From Streptococcus parasanguinis (GTDB lineage: Bacteria; Bacillota; Bacilli; Lactobacillales; Streptococcaceae), in NCBI GenBank assembly GCA_905188195.1, contig CAJJKY010000005.1, positions 1 through 64,000 on the forward strand: 64,000 nt of DNA, given 5' to 3'. Below the pieces are notes generated by a model. That model searched no databases and was not told where the DNA came from. It saw only the letters and a list, made by a program, of their open reading frames with translations. The stretch's first letter is position 1, and every line of letters begins with the position of its first letter. Below are positions 16,487 through 27,073 of the stretch, piece after piece. A program made the position numbers and the translations under genes.

Positions 16487-18121
16487 TTAAATCAAGCCTT
16501 CCAAGAGGCCTCTCATGAAGTTTTCTGAGTGGAATGGTCCGATGTCATCAATCTTTTCTCCGAAACCAATCAACTTCACTGGAATGTCCAACTCTTCGCG
16601 GATCGCAAGGACGACCCCACCTCGAGCTGTTCCATCGATCTTGGTCAATACAATTCCTGTCACAGGCGTAATTTTTGAAAATTCTTTAGCTTGCACCAAG
16701 GCATTTTGACCAGTTGATGCATCGAGGGCCAGCAAGGTTTCATGCGGTGCATCAGGTACCACACGCTTGATAATGCGGCCGATTTTTTCAAGCTCCGCCA
16801 TGAGGTTGTCCTTGTTTTGCAGACGACCCGCCGTATCAATCATCAGAACATCAATGTTTTCAGCGATTGCACGTTCCATTCCATCAAAGACGACGCTAGC
16901 AGGATCTGACTTTTCAGGACCTGTTACAACTGGAACATCTACGCGGCGTCCCCATTCTGCCAGTTGAGCTACTGCTCCTGCACGGAAAGTATCTGCTGCA
17001 ACCAACATGACTTTCTTGCCTTCTTGTTTGTAGCGATGGGCTAACTTCCCGATAGAGGTTGTTTTACCAACTCCATTGACCCCAACAAAGAGCATGACCG
17101 TAAGACCGTCTTGAAAACGAATGGCTTCATTAAATTGGCCATCCTTTTCATACAAGTCCACCAATTTTTCGATGATCACGCGCTTGAGAGCATCTGGTTT
17201 TTTGGCATTTTCCAAACGGGCTTCATAGCGCAACTCTTCGGTTAAATTAGAGGCCACTTGAACCCCAACGTCACTCATGATCAAGAGTTCTTCCAATTCT
17301 TCAAAGAATTCTTCATCAACTGAACGGAAATTGGCAAAGAAGGCATTGAGGCGTGCTCCAAATCCAGTTCGTGTTTTTTTCAAGCTACGATCATATTTTT
17401 CCTGAATGGTTTCTTGCTGAGGTGCGACCTCATCTTGAATTGGCTCTTCTGCCTCTTCAACAGTTCTTTCCTCAACGGCTGATGCAGCTTCTCCTTCCGG
17501 AAGTCTGGACTCGGCTTCTGCCACTTCTGAAGTTTCCTCCACTTGAGCGATCGCTTCTGATACTTCAGGTTCTGAAACCTCATCCTGATCTTCTACTAGA
17601 TCTGGAGCCTCCTCTTCTGTCGTGATTCCTTCTACTAGCTCAGCGTCAGATGATGGAGAGGAAATTGGTGACTCTTCTTCCATTTCTGAACCGTTAGCCC
17701 CATCTGCTTCCTCACCATCTTCAGTTTCTTCCGCTTCTTCAAGAGGCTCAGTCTCCGTTTCATCAGCTAGTGGTGAAACTTCTTGAGGACTTGCTTCTGT
17801 TTGAACAGGTTCAAAAACAACTGGAGACTCCTCTACTGGTACTTGGTCTTCATTAGCTTTTTCTTCTACAAGAGGTTCCTCTGCCGGCTCTTCTTGAGCA
17901 ACGGTTGAAACAGGTTGATGAGTGGCTGCAATTCGCGCTTTAAGATCTTGGTAATAAGCCTCCATATCTGCGATTTTTTGCTCTTCCTTGTCATTTAAGG
18001 TAGCCGCCGGCTCCTCTTTGACAGTTTCTTCAACCTCAGTACTTTCCGTCACTTCTTCAGAAGACGGAAGCACTTTTTCAGTTTCTTCTTTTTTTCCAAA
18101 TAAACGATCAAATAATCCCAT
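16487..18121 (-). CDS. ftsY: signal recognition particle receptor FtsY with a long acidic N-terminal domain
   Basis: FtsY is the membrane-associated GTPase that receives SRP-ribosome complexes at the translocon. The C-terminal NG domain starts near residue 240 (EKYDRSLKKTRTGFG) and has the G1 motif GVNGVGKTT, DTAGR and the TKID motif. The first ~235 residues are dominated by Glu with Val, Ala and Pro and are longer than in many relatives (total 544 residues). Such A domains help membrane docking and vary widely. The gene lies directly after the HAD gene at 18122 (no gap). Confidence 0.96.
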   Translation of the reverse strand: MGLFDRLFGKKEETEKVLPSSEEVTESTEVEETVKEEPAATLNDKEEQKIADMEAYYQDLKARIAATHQPVSTVAQEEPAEEPLVEEKANEDQVPVEESPVVFEPVQTEASPQEVSPLADETETEPLEEAEETEDGEEADGANGSEMEEESPISSPSSDAELVEGITTEEEAPDLVEDQDEVSEPEVSEAIAQVEETSEVAEAESRLPEGEAASAVEERTVEEAEEPIQDEVAPQQETIQEKYDRSLKKTRTGFGARLNAFFANFRSVDEEFFEELEELLIMSDVGVQVASNLTEELRYEARLENAKKPDALKRVIIEKLVDLYEKDGQFNEAIRFQDGLTVMLFVGVNGVGKTTSIGKLAHRYKQEGKKVMLVAADTFRAGAVAQLAEWGRRVDVPVVTGPEKSDPASVVFDGMERAIAENIDVLMIDTAGRLQNKDNLMAELEKIGRIIKRVVPDAPHETLLALDASTGQNALVQAKEFSKITPVTGIVLTKIDGTARGGVVLAIREELDIPVKLIGFGEKIDDIGPFHSENFMRGLLEGLI

Positions 18122-18943
18122 TTATTCACTCTCCTTTAGCACATAATTTTCAATCGCCCATGCGACGGCATCCTGGTCATTGGTCACAGGAGCCACAAGC
18201 GCTGCAACTTCCTTCACTGCTGGAATCGCATTGCCCATGGCAACCCCCAGTCCAGCCCACTGGATCATAGACAGGTCATTGGCTTCATCTCCACAGGCCA
18301 TGACTTGATCTGCCTCAAGACCCAAAATAGCTGCCAGTGCCTCTAAACCTGTCGCCTTGTGAACATTTTTAGGGCACCATTCCAACAACATTTCCCGAGA
18401 TTTAAAAATTTCATAGTCTTGAAATAAGTCCGGCTTGATCTGCTTTATCGCTGCATCTAAAAAGTCTTGATCGACGGCTGTCACACACTTGTTGTAGGAA
18501 ATCGTGGATGGCAGGTCTTTAAAATCTGTCTCAATAAAGTTCAGGTAGGGATTGTAAAGGGAATAGAGAGACTTTCGATCTGCATGAATCTCATAAACCG
18601 TTCCCTCACTGATAGCATCCAGCGGAAGACCTAGACGGGCTGTTTCATCATGAATGGTTGCGACATCTTCTGGCGCCAAGACAACTTTTGAGAGGATTTC
18701 TCCATTATTTCGCTGCACTAGACCACCGTTGAAAGTAATCGTATACTCTTCTTTAAGGCCTGCTGTTCCCAATTCTTCTAAAAGAAAATCCATGGCTTTC
18801 AAGGGACGACCAGTGGTTAGAACCACCTTGACACCTTGGGTCTGTGCAGCAGCGAGGGCTGCTCTATTGCGAGGGGAGATCTTTTTTTCAGAATTGAGAA
18901 GGGTCCCATCTAAATCCAGCGCAATCAAGGAAATCTTACTCAT
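18122..18943 (-). CDS. Cof-type HAD-IIB sugar-phosphatase family protein
   Basis: The 273-residue protein has the HAD motif I LDLDGTLLNS (residues 9-18), motif II LTTGR and motif III with GDEANDLSM near residue 218. These enzymes dephosphorylate sugar phosphates, flavin or cofactor phosphates; the substrate is not predictable here. The ATG overlaps the stop of a second Cof-type gene by four bases. The pair sits between smc and ftsY, a conserved streptococcal arrangement, with transcription running smc to ftsY. Confidence 0.9.
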   Translation of the reverse strand: MSKISLIALDLDGTLLNSEKKISPRNRAALAAAQTQGVKVVLTTGRPLKAMDFLLEELGTAGLKEEYTITFNGGLVQRNNGEILSKVVLAPEDVATIHDETARLGLPLDAISEGTVYEIHADRKSLYSLYNPYLNFIETDFKDLPSTISYNKCVTAVDQDFLDAAIKQIKPDLFQDYEIFKSREMLLEWCPKNVHKATGLEALAAILGLEADQVMACGDEANDLSMIQWAGLGVAMGNAIPAVKEVAALVAPVTNDQDAVAWAIENYVLKESE

Positions 18944-19746
18944 ACAATTTCCTCCATGTAGCGGAGGACAGAACCAGTCTCATGGTGACCAATGACTGTT
19001 TCAGCAATCGCCAAGATTTCAGGACGTGCATTTTCTGGCGCTACAGGATGGCCCACGACTTGCATCATATGGAGGTCATTTAAGTTATCCCCGAAAGCCA
19101 TCACCTGATCCATCGAGATCCCTAGTTTATCCGCTAAGGCGGTAATGGCCACTCCCTTATCGACATAATCGAGGACAATATCAATCGATTCAAAACCTGT
19201 CGTCATCGCTTTGACACCGGGGATATTCTCAGTGACCCATTGCTCACCTTCAAGCACAAGAGCTGCATCAAAGTTGGTGGTCAATTTGAAAATTTCATCC
19301 TGAATATCCGCTAGACTTTTCACTTTTTGAATATTTTCATTGTAGTGCTGACTCAAGGCCAGATAGTCGGGATCTACTGTTTCTAAGACATAGCTCCCTT
19401 TTTTCCCAGTCAAAAGAAGCTTATTCGGGTCTGCATAAGGGGAAGCTTTCAAAGCCTCAAAAACACCCAAATAAAAGTCTTTGGACATGGTCGCTTCGTA
19501 GAGATCTTCTCCATGAAATTCTACCACACTACCATTTTCAGCAATGAAAATCATTTGGTCTTCAAATCCTTTAAAGAGGGATTTGAGAGAAAGGAGGGCA
19601 CGGCCACTTGCAGCAGCAAAATAAATGCCTTTTTCTTTGCAGCTTACTAATACCTTGCGTAAAAGCTCTTGATCGTACTGATGTTGGTCATTTAGAAAGG
19701 TTCCATCCATATCCGTAGCGATCAATTTAATATCATTATTCTTCAT
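18940..19746 (-). CDS. Cof-type HAD-IIB phosphatase family protein
   Basis: The 268-residue protein has motif I ATDMDGTFLND (residues 10-20), motif II AASGRA and motif III AFGDNLNDLHMM near residues 213-224. It is a paralogue of the adjacent gene but too diverged to be a recent duplication. Its start overlaps the 3' end of smc by 11 nt, so it is probably translated from the rnc-smc transcript. Substrate unknown. Confidence 0.9.
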   Translation of the reverse strand: MKNNDIKLIATDMDGTFLNDQHQYDQELLRKVLVSCKEKGIYFAAASGRALLSLKSLFKGFEDQMIFIAENGSVVEFHGEDLYEATMSKDFYLGVFEALKASPYADPNKLLLTGKKGSYVLETVDPDYLALSQHYNENIQKVKSLADIQDEIFKLTTNFDAALVLEGEQWVTENIPGVKAMTTGFESIDIVLDYVDKGVAITALADKLGISMDQVMAFGDNLNDLHMMQVVGHPVAPENARPEILAIAETVIGHHETGSVLRYMEEIV

Positions 19747-22700
19747 TTTCTAAGTCTTTCAATTTTACAGAGACGATTTTAGAAACCCCAGATTCTTGCA
19801 TGGTCACACCATAGATGGAATCTGCAGCTGACATGGTTCCCTTCCGGTGCGTCACGACAATAAATTGGCTTTCTTTATCAAAGCGGTTTAAATAATCCCC
19901 AAAGCGCTTGACATTAGCCTCATCTAGGGCAGCCTCTACCTCATCCAGAATGACAAATGGAATAGTCTTGACACGAATAATCGAGAACAAGAGAGCCAAG
20001 GCAGACAAGGCCTTTTCTCCACCACTCATGAGGTTTAAGGATTGGATCTTTTTACCAGGTGGTTGCACAGAAATCTCAACACCAGCTGTCAGAAGATCTG
20101 GCTCTGTCAGAATCAAATCAGCAGAACCCCCACCAAACATTTGACGGAAAGTGACTTTAAAGGATTCACGAATGGCTTCAAAAGTTGATTTAAAGCGTTC
20201 CTTGACCTCGTCATTCATGTCGTTGATGGTAGACAGAAGCATATTTTTCGCAGCCAAGACATCCTCACGCTGGCTGGAAAGGAAATCAAAGCGCCCCTTC
20301 ACCTCGTCGTACTGCTCGATCGCATCCACATTGACTGGACCAAGTGCCTTAATATCTTTTTCGATGCTCTTGAGCTGGTTTTCAGCTGCTGCAAGATTTT
20401 CAACAGGTTTGGCCTGTTCTTTGGCTTGGTCAAAGCTTTGCATGAATTCATCGGTAATTTGCGTTAAGAGTTTGTTCAAACGATCCGCATGCTTTTCACG
20501 TGTCGCTTCAGCCTTGGCTTGTTGACGAATCCACTCTTCGTTTTTCTTGCGAGCTTGTTCCATCTGTTCTGCCACATCTTCGGCCTGGCCTTCCAAATCA
20601 TCTAGCTCAAAGCGTTTCCGAATGACCCCTTGTTCCAAGTCCGTTTTCTTGGCTTGGGCCTGTGCCAATTGATTGGCTAGCTGCTCCACATCTACTGTTT
20701 GAACTTGAGCATCGCCTTGTTCAATCAGCAATTGCAACTGATGCTCTTCTACTTCCAACTGGGAGATCGTTTCTTCCAAGCGACGAGCATCTGTTTGCTC
20801 ATAGCTTTGTTGGCTCTTACATTCTGTCTGTTGAAGTCGCAGTTCTGCCAATTGCTCTTGCAAGTTTTGTACTTTTTGTTGCAGGACATCTTTGTCCGAC
20901 TTCATGGTTTCAATGTCGCGATTCAGATTTTCTTTTTGAAGCTCAATTTTTGCTAATTGCTCAGTAAGGGATTCCAGCTCTTCTTGGAGAGACTGGGTCG
21001 CATCTGTTGCCAATTCTGACTTCAAAGCTTCTAAGAGTTCCTGAATTTCTTTCAGTTGCTCTTGGCTTTGTTGGTAGGCCAATTGGGCCCGCTGTTGCTC
21101 TAGACGCGCTTGCTCACCTTGGCTTTGAATAGAGGCCAGGTATTCTTGCGCCTGCTTGAGCAGATTGTCCTTGGTCTCGACCTCCTGCTCTGCTTCTCTC
21201 AAACGAGCATCCAGAGCTTGCATTTCCTGCTTCAAACTATCCAATTCTGGTTTGACAAAGACCGTATTTTGGGAGCGATTGGCACCACCGGCATACGATC
21301 CTCCGGTCCGCAATTCGGTCCCATCCAAGGTCACTATCCGAACTTGATAATTGACTTTACGAGCCGCCTCACGCGCATGCTCTGTCGTGTCAAAGATGGC
21401 CGTTACGCCAAGTAAGTTTTGGAAAATCTGTTCAAAACGATTCTCATAGGTCACTAAGTCACTCGCAATTCCTAGAAATCCTGCACTGGCTTGAATCAAT
21501 TCCAGATTCCGAGGGGATAGCTGACGGGCTTTGATCGTCGTTAGCGGAAGGAAAGTTGCCCGTCCCAAGCGATTGCGTTTCAAGAAATCGATCGCTCGCG
21601 TTGCGGCCTTTTCATCCTCGACAATGATCTGTTGGCTGCTAGCCCCCAGAGCAATTTCAAGCGCCGTCTGGTAGTCTTTTGAGAAACTCAAATTCTCACT
21701 AACAGCCCCACAGATGCCTCCTAACCGTTCTGCTTCTTGCAAAACGCTCTTGACGCCTGCATAGAAGTTACTATGGTTCTTCTGAATGGCTTCCAAGCTA
21801 TTGATCCGCGCCCGCTTATTCTTGCTCTCATCCATCAAGTCAAACATGGCCGTTTGAGCCTCTTGGTAGGCAGCTTTGGCTTGCTCCACTTTTACCAATT
21901 GCTCTTGGTATTCTACTAATAGGCCTTTGACCGTCGCTTGTGCCTGCTCCAACTCTTCCAATTGTCGGACTTCTTTTTCCTTGGCAGCTTCAAAATTGGA
22001 TTGCGCCTTGGTCAAATCCTCTTGACGATGGCTAGATTCATGCAGGAGTGCCTGGATCCGGCTCTCAATGGCTGTCCGCTCATTCGATTTTTCAGCCTCC
22101 GTCTGCAAGAGCGCGACATACTGCTCGCGTAGATGCTCAATGACTTGTTCCGGATCTTCTTCGTAGTTGGCTAATTCTTTTTCCAACTCTTCTTGTTGCT
22201 GACGGTTCTCTGTCAGCTTTTGTTGAAGTGCTTTTAGCGTCTCTTGTTTTTGAGCCAGCTCATTTTTCGCTTCTTCCAGACGGGCCAAGACAGCATCTAA
22301 CCGCTCTAGATTTTCCTTGCGACTATGGGCTGCTTGACTCGATTGCAACTTAGCTACTTCGATTTGCTTTTCCAAATCGCTGATCAAACGAGTGACCTCA
22401 AGCAAGCTCGCCTGGTCCTCAGCTATGCTTTCATCCAACTGATGGCGGGCTTTCTTGATGCGTACATTATCTTCTTCTAAGACCTGACGACGTTGGTAAT
22501 AAGAAGCCAACTGTTCTTGAATGGCTTTTTCTTCTTGATCAGCCTTTTCATAAAGGTCCTTTGTCAGATCGACTTGAGCGACCAAAACGTCAAGTAAGAG
22601 AACCTGCCGTTCTTGGTCTAATTCCAAGAAACGACGAGCAACCGTTGCTTGCTTTTCAAGAGGTTGGATCTGTCCTTCTAATTCATAGAGGATATCCTCC

Positions 22701-23272
22701 AGACGGTCCAAATTCTCCTGGGTTTGGTTGAGTTTGGTCTCCGTTTCCTTACGCCGTGTCTTAAATTTCAAGACACCAGCAGCTTCTTCAAAGATGGCCC
22801 GGCGTTCTTCCGGTTTGGAGTTAAAGATCTCCTCTACCCGTCCTTGGGAAATAATAGAGAAGGAGTCCCGTCCCAATCCTGTATCCATGAACAAATCATG
22901 CACATCTCTGAGACGTACTTTCTTACCATCAATCTTGTACTCACTGTCTCCCGAGCGATAAATATGCCGTTCGACCCGAATTTCTTTCCCTGCCTGTTGG
23001 ATAAAACCATCTTGGTTATCCAAGACAACCGTTACACAAGCATAATTCAGCGGTTTACGCGATTCTGTTCCTGCAAAGATGACATCGGGCATCTTGCCCC
23101 CACGTAGACTCTTGACACTGGATTCCCCCAGGGCCCAGCGCAAGCTCTCCGTGATATTTGATTTTCCAGATCCATTAGGCCCTACAACGGCAGTGACCCC
23201 TTTGTCAAATACGACTTTTGTCTTATCCGCAAAGGATTTAAAGCCTTGGATTTCAATCTCTTTTAGATACAT
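19736..23272 (-). CDS. smc: chromosome partition protein SMC
   Basis: SMC with ScpAB forms the condensin that compacts and separates bacterial chromosomes. The 1178-residue protein has the Walker [10 protein letters not shown] at residue 32, two long coiled coils (about 170-500 and 670-1010), a hinge near 510-660 with GGSYAGG, and the C-terminal signature [14 protein letters not shown] with Walker [13 protein letters not shown]. The start overlaps the rnc stop by 10 nt; GAGGAA serves as ribosome site within rnc. Everything is full length. Confidence 0.97.
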   Translation of the reverse strand: MYLKEIEIQGFKSFADKTKVVFDKGVTAVVGPNGSGKSNITESLRWALGESSVKSLRGGKMPDVIFAGTESRKPLNYACVTVVLDNQDGFIQQAGKEIRVERHIYRSGDSEYKIDGKKVRLRDVHDLFMDTGLGRDSFSIISQGRVEEIFNSKPEERRAIFEEAAGVLKFKTRRKETETKLNQTQENLDRLEDILYELEGQIQPLEKQATVARRFLELDQERQVLLLDVLVAQVDLTKDLYEKADQEEKAIQEQLASYYQRRQVLEEDNVRIKKARHQLDESIAEDQASLLEVTRLISDLEKQIEVAKLQSSQAAHSRKENLERLDAVLARLEEAKNELAQKQETLKALQQKLTENRQQQEELEKELANYEEDPEQVIEHLREQYVALLQTEAEKSNERTAIESRIQALLHESSHRQEDLTKAQSNFEAAKEKEVRQLEELEQAQATVKGLLVEYQEQLVKVEQAKAAYQEAQTAMFDLMDESKNKRARINSLEAIQKNHSNFYAGVKSVLQEAERLGGICGAVSENLSFSKDYQTALEIALGASSQQIIVEDEKAATRAIDFLKRNRLGRATFLPLTTIKARQLSPRNLELIQASAGFLGIASDLVTYENRFEQIFQNLLGVTAIFDTTEHAREAARKVNYQVRIVTLDGTELRTGGSYAGGANRSQNTVFVKPELDSLKQEMQALDARLREAEQEVETKDNLLKQAQEYLASIQSQGEQARLEQQRAQLAYQQSQEQLKEIQELLEALKSELATDATQSLQEELESLTEQLAKIELQKENLNRDIETMKSDKDVLQQKVQNLQEQLAELRLQQTECKSQQSYEQTDARRLEETISQLEVEEHQLQLLIEQGDAQVQTVDVEQLANQLAQAQAKKTDLEQGVIRKRFELDDLEGQAEDVAEQMEQARKKNEEWIRQQAKAEATREKHADRLNKLLTQITDEFMQSFDQAKEQAKPVENLAAAENQLKSIEKDIKALGPVNVDAIEQYDEVKGRFDFLSSQREDVLAAKNMLLSTINDMNDEVKERFKSTFEAIRESFKVTFRQMFGGGSADLILTEPDLLTAGVEISVQPPGKKIQSLNLMSGGEKALSALALLFSIIRVKTIPFVILDEVEAALDEANVKRFGDYLNRFDKESQFIVVTHRKGTMSAADSIYGVTMQESGVSKIVSVKLKDLENEE

Positions 23273-23964
23273 GGCCCATCATTCCTCGTTTCAACTGCAT
23301 TGCGGGCTGCTTCCTGCTCCGCTAATTTCTTGGAACGACCATGACCATGTCCCATCGTTTGACCGTTCACGAACACTTCTACTTCAAACTCTTTGGCATG
23401 AGCTGGACCGGACTCGCTAACCACTTGGTATTGGATCTCCACATCTCCGTGAACCTGTAACAGTTCTTGCAGGCGGGTCTTGTAGTCAATGACTTGAGAA
23501 AATTGACCCGTTTCAACCTTTGGAATCATGACCTGGTAGATGAAGCGTTTGACTGCTTCCACTCCTTGATCCAGTAAAAGAGCACCTAAAAAGGCTTCAA
23601 ATAAATCGCCAAGAATCGTATCACGGTCCCGGCCACCAGATTTTTCTTCGCCCTTGCCCAGTTTGATGAAATGGTCAAATTGGCAATCCCGAGAAAAGCC
23701 AGCCAGACTTTCTTCACGGACAATCATAGAACGGAATTTGGACAAATCTCCCTCCGGTCTGTTGGGGTGTTCCTTATACAAATATTCGGAAATAACTAAT
23801 TGAAGAACAGCGTCTCCTAAAAATTCCAAACGTTCGTTATGTGAAATTTTTAAGAGGCGGTGCTCATTGGCATAAGAGGTGTGCGTAAAAGCGGTATCTA
23901 ATAAACTGCTATCTGAAAAAACGATCTGAAACCGTTCCGATAACAGGGCTTGTAATTTCTCCAT
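23263..23964 (-). CDS. rnc: ribonuclease III
   Basis: RNase III cuts double-stranded RNA, processing rRNA and controlling mRNAs. The 233-residue protein has the signature [13 protein letters not shown] (about 42-54), the second acidic cluster [13 protein letters not shown] and a C-terminal double-strand RNA-binding domain ending in [16 protein letters not shown] chose ATG 23964 ([10 protein letters not shown]), which matches the family's length and has AGTAGG upstream, over an ATG nine codons earlier with no ribosome site. It is the first gene of rnc-smc-HAD-HAD-ftsY. Confidence 0.95.
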   Translation of the reverse strand: MEKLQALLSERFQIVFSDSSLLDTAFTHTSYANEHRLLKISHNERLEFLGDAVLQLVISEYLYKEHPNRPEGDLSKFRSMIVREESLAGFSRDCQFDHFIKLGKGEEKSGGRDRDTILGDLFEAFLGALLLDQGVEAVKRFIYQVMIPKVETGQFSQVIDYKTRLQELLQVHGDVEIQYQVVSESGPAHAKEFEVEVFVNGQTMGHGHGRSKKLAEQEAARNAVETRNDGPCI

Positions 23965-24296
23965 GGGAAGCCTACTTTCTAATAAATTCATACTCTTAAG
24001 TATACCAAAATTTTAATACGATTACCATTAGATATCCATTAGATACGGTTAGTTGATTCACTATGTTTTAGGTGTGTTTGGATATCGCTCAAATAAGTTG
24101 AATACCACGTTTTGTAAGTTTGCTCCATGAATTTTAAGTTTCTTCAACTTTCGCATTTCTATATCTTACCAACTTAATGCCCACTTCTTATAGTGAATTT
24201 TATTTTTTTACCTCGTTATTATTTCATCCCCCTTCGTTATTTGATATAATTAAAACAAAAAAGTTTGGGATTGAAATAATAATAAGGAGTATTACT
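23965..24296. other. intergenic stretch at the rnc / accessory junction
   Basis: About 330 AT-rich bases with no gene. TGA-TATAAT at 24242-24250 is a likely extended -10 for the next gene, and AAGGAG at 24284-24289 its ribosome site. This is where the accessory block begins. Confidence 0.6.
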
Positions 24297-24758
24297 ATGA
24301 AAATAGGAGTTAGAAAACCCAGTCTTTCAAAGAGTTTAAAAGCTCGGACAACATCGAAATTAAAGAGACAGGTTAAACGAGCAATCATTCCAACATACGG
24401 CCAAAAAGGGACAGGCCTTATTAAAGATCCTAAACGTGCAATATACAATAAGGTATATAACAAAACTACTGTGGATGCTTTCAGCAGTGTTAAGAAAGGA
24501 AATATAAATTACCAACGAACAAATCGTAGTCTTTATACATATAGAGGGGCAAAGGTATATCCAGCTTCTTCTTGGTATTTTCCTGTAGGATTATCTGCAT
24601 TTTGTAGCCTTTTATACTTTACCATCAACCCTGTTATCGCTTGTATTTTTTTGATTATCACACTCATTCTCTTTGTTAAGAAAATAAAAAATAATCCTTT
24701 CAAGACGCAAAAGGATATACAAGAAATGTTAGAAAAGATAACTGAGTTAGAACAATGA
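24297..24758 (+). CDS. basic N-terminal module plus two-helix membrane protein, unknown function
   Basis: The 153-residue protein has a very basic N-terminus (KPSLSKSLKARTTSKLKRQVKR) and a conserved-looking stretch GTGLIKDPKRAIYNKVYNKTT (about residues 39-59), then two hydrophobic segments near 98-130 and a Lys/Glu tail. I recall similar YNKVYNKTT modules in Gram-positive phage and accessory proteins, but I cannot name a function. It has its own promoter and terminator and points against its neighbours. AAGGAG lies 7 nt before this ATG, so the longer reading from 24177 is wrong. Confidence 0.75.
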   Translation: MKIGVRKPSLSKSLKARTTSKLKRQVKRAIIPTYGQKGTGLIKDPKRAIYNKVYNKTTVDAFSSVKKGNINYQRTNRSLYTYRGAKVYPASSWYFPVGLSAFCSLLYFTINPVIACIFLIITLILFVKKIKNNPFKTQKDIQEMLEKITELEQ

Positions 24759-24848
24759 TATAATAGGTACTTATCACGATAATAGATAATTAACAAAAGA
24801 TCTATAAGTAGATCTCTAATTTAAATTTATTGAAGCGTAGTCAACACA

Positions 24849-24880
24849 TGAAAACCCTTGATACACCAGGGTTTTTACTT
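24849..24880 (+). terminator. terminator of the gene at 24297
   Basis: AAAACCC-ttgatacacca-GGGTTTTT then ACTTTT. Confidence 0.75.
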
Positions 24881-24886
24881 TTACAC

Positions 24887-24915
24887 AAAAAAGAAGCACG
24901 AACGCACTTCTTTTC
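24887..24915 (-). terminator. terminator of the YbaN-like gene
   Basis: AAGAAG...CTTCTT stem with a T-run on the minus strand; a short stem, so a moderate call. Confidence 0.55.
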
Positions 24916-24943
24916 CTAGTTCTATGGCCTGATTTCTCCATTT

Positions 24944-25330
24944 TTAATCAGGATCTTCGTCTGTTTGATTTTCCGGCTTATTGGGGATCACTTTTAAGAG
25001 ATAAAAGGTGATAAAAATCGTCAAAGCCCCTAAAGCAAGCTTCACCCAAATAATAGGTGCCAGATAGATGGAAATGCCCATCAGAATGTAGATCTGAAGA
25101 AGGATCCATTTTTTCCGTTCTTTGGCAATCGATTTGGTCTCTCGATAATCCGCAACATAGGTTTGATAAAGCTTGGTTTGGTAAAGCCAAGTTTCAAAGC
25201 GTTTGGAACTTTTGGCAAAGCAAGCCATCGATAGCAGTAAAAAGGGAGTCGTCGGTAAAATTGGCAAAGGAATCCCAATAATTCCTAGTCCCAATGATAT
25301 AAAACCAATCGTAAGATAAACAAGGCGCAT
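24944..25330 (-). CDS. YbaN family inner-membrane protein (DUF454)
   Basis: The 128-residue protein has the family N-terminus: a hydrophobic LTIGFISLGLGIIGIPLPILP followed by TTPFLLLSMACFAKSS and RFETWL, then two more helices. YbaN/DUF454 proteins are small membrane proteins of unknown function. I chose the ATG at 25330, which has AAGGAG six bases upstream, over a start 16 codons earlier. A charged tail (NKPENQTDEDPD) faces the cytoplasm. It is monocistronic. Confidence 0.87.
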   Translation of the reverse strand: MRLVYLTIGFISLGLGIIGIPLPILPTTPFLLLSMACFAKSSKRFETWLYQTKLYQTYVADYRETKSIAKERKKWILLQIYILMGISIYLAPIIWVKLALGALTIFITFYLLKVIPNKPENQTDEDPD

Positions 25331-25459
25331 TTTCTTCTCCTTTTCATGATGCGTTTTAGAATCATACCATTCTCTCAAAACTGCATCTTACTTTAAATTA
25401 AAATCGTCTATATAGAACAACTGTCACTTGATTCAAATATTTAGGAGCTAGTATAAATT

Positions 25460-26431
25460 TTATGAGATGAGTGATCTCTTTTCAATCTCACCATTATAAT
25501 ACTCTTGAATCTCATCATAGGAAACTATCTTTTGATCTTTCCCGTTAATACTCCATTTTGATGGTATATAGAGATCCTCATAAACTGATTTACCAACAGG
25601 AATAAATTCTGACTCAAGATCCAGCAATTCCTTCCCATTTGTAATCATTCCATTTTCAGAGTTTATCACTTTGTAAGCAAAACTATCTTTCTTTGAAAAT
25701 AGGTTAAAAGCTGATGGGTTATTATTTTTTAGATTGATATCTCCTTTATAAGTATCTGTTTTCCAAAAGCTATTACCGAACTGTTTTACTCCTGCTGAAA
25801 AAGCTTTATTTGAATCTAACTCAAGAGCAATTCTTCCGTTCTCCTCTAGTTCTTCATTTGTTTTTTCACCATCAATTTTCAACGTTTTTAAATTCAATAG
25901 AAAATAACGGTAATTTTTTTCGCTATATATAGTTAGCACTGCATAATCGTTACTCTCAAATTTTCTAAGAGTTGATAAATAACCGATCAATTCAAAACCA
26001 TCGTCACCCAAGTAGTCAACTAATTTCTGCCAAACATTAACTTCTTTCTTACTTGCTTTTTGATTAGCTAAATTATAAATATCAAGATAAAAGTATTCAT
26101 CTGACTTCATCTTTTTGGTCACGCTTGAATGTCTCACTTTTGCTCTTTGTCTAATCAAATAATCTGAATTTACAGTCACCCAGCTAGCATTTATTGTGGC
26201 AGAATGCGACTCTTCTTTTTCCTTTTTATTAAAATCCCACTCTACGACAATCCCATTATGATCATTGATAAATTCAAAATTTTTGACCTCTGCTTGGGGA
26301 TTGTAAATGAAAAATTCTTTAGAGTTTCCAGTATCATCTGATATTTTGGAATTTTTTTCTTTTTTACCACAACCAATTACTGCTATCAAGGATATCATTA
26401 TTAAAGTTGTTTTATACATTAATTTCGACAA
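25460..26431 (-). CDS. putative lipoprotein, paralogue of the protein at 27074
   Basis: The 323-residue protein has a signal peptide ending in a lipobox (LIAVIGCG, Cys at 21), so Lgt should lipidate it and anchor it outside the membrane. The mature part is soluble and rich in charged and aromatic residues. Two stretches align by eye with the product of 27074: AEVKNFEFINDHNGIVVEWD with AKMMDYEFIANHKAVAISWD, and LYIPSKWSINGKDQKIVS with the equivalent near the end. No family is recognised. It follows the DUF3592-like gene by about 100 nt. The gene is AT-rich. Confidence 0.75.
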   Translation of the reverse strand: MSKLMYKTTLIMISLIAVIGCGKKEKNSKISDDTGNSKEFFIYNPQAEVKNFEFINDHNGIVVEWDFNKKEKEESHSATINASWVTVNSDYLIRQRAKVRHSSVTKKMKSDEYFYLDIYNLANQKASKKEVNVWQKLVDYLGDDGFELIGYLSTLRKFESNDYAVLTIYSEKNYRYFLLNLKTLKIDGEKTNEELEENGRIALELDSNKAFSAGVKQFGNSFWKTDTYKGDINLKNNNPSAFNLFSKKDSFAYKVINSENGMITNGKELLDLESEFIPVGKSVYEDLYIPSKWSINGKDQKIVSYDEIQEYYNGEIEKRSLIS

Positions 26432-26533
26432 ATCAATACTCCTTCCGTTTTATGGATCGCCTCAAGATTCCTTTCCCTTTTAGAAATTCAAAACCAAGCC
26501 CTAGTTGACTCACTATCTTTTGCTATTCATTTC

Positions 26534-27073
26534 TCAATTTTTAAAAAAAGCAACTAACACAACAGCATAGACTAGAAGAAGCAAGATTCCATAAAGGATT
26601 CCTGCCCATTTATAATAGCGATTCACACCACAATAACGCTCCACATAAGCTCTACTTGGTTTTTCAGGATCATACCAAACCGTCATTGAAGAGCATATTG
26701 GAAATTGGGTCTGAAGGGCTGTATTAAAAGAAACAAATGAATTTCGATAAAAGGTAATTGAATTGGCTAACATATCTTCTCTAGTATAGATGTTTGGCAC
26801 ATTTCTAGGTCCCCATGGAGTCGAGATCGTTTTTACCAGAAAATAACGAAAAGATTTTTTATAAGCCACGCCATTTACCGTGTATTCCACAATCGGAGGA
26901 TTCCCTGCCCGAAAGCTATTATAGCCCACAACGGTTCCTTTGATCGATGATGTAGCAAGCCGAACCATCTTTTTATCACGGAAATAAAGATAAAAATAAG
27001 TACCACTCAAAAAAACTAAGGCTAAAAAGATAACTAGAGTTGAGAGCCAAAACAGTAGCATTTTAGTTGACAT
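26534..27073 (-). CDS. DUF3592-like two-helix membrane protein
   Basis: The 179-residue protein has an N-terminal helix (about 7-29), an extracellular beta-rich domain with GTVVGYNSF, VEYTVNGVAYKKSF and VWYDPEKPSRAYVE, and a C-terminal helix (about 155-177). The 'transform - strand - conversion YDPxxP' pattern is that of DUF3592 proteins, whose function is unknown. Its ATG immediately follows the TAA of the upstream gene (no gap), with GGGGAG as ribosome site inside that gene, so the two are co-translated. Confidence 0.72.
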   Translation of the reverse strand: MSTKMLLFWLSTLVIFLALVFLSGTYFYLYFRDKKMVRLATSSIKGTVVGYNSFRAGNPPIVEYTVNGVAYKKSFRYFLVKTISTPWGPRNVPNIYTREDMLANSITFYRNSFVSFNTALQTQFPICSSMTVWYDPEKPSRAYVERYCGVNRYYKWAGILYGILLLLVYAVVLVAFFKN

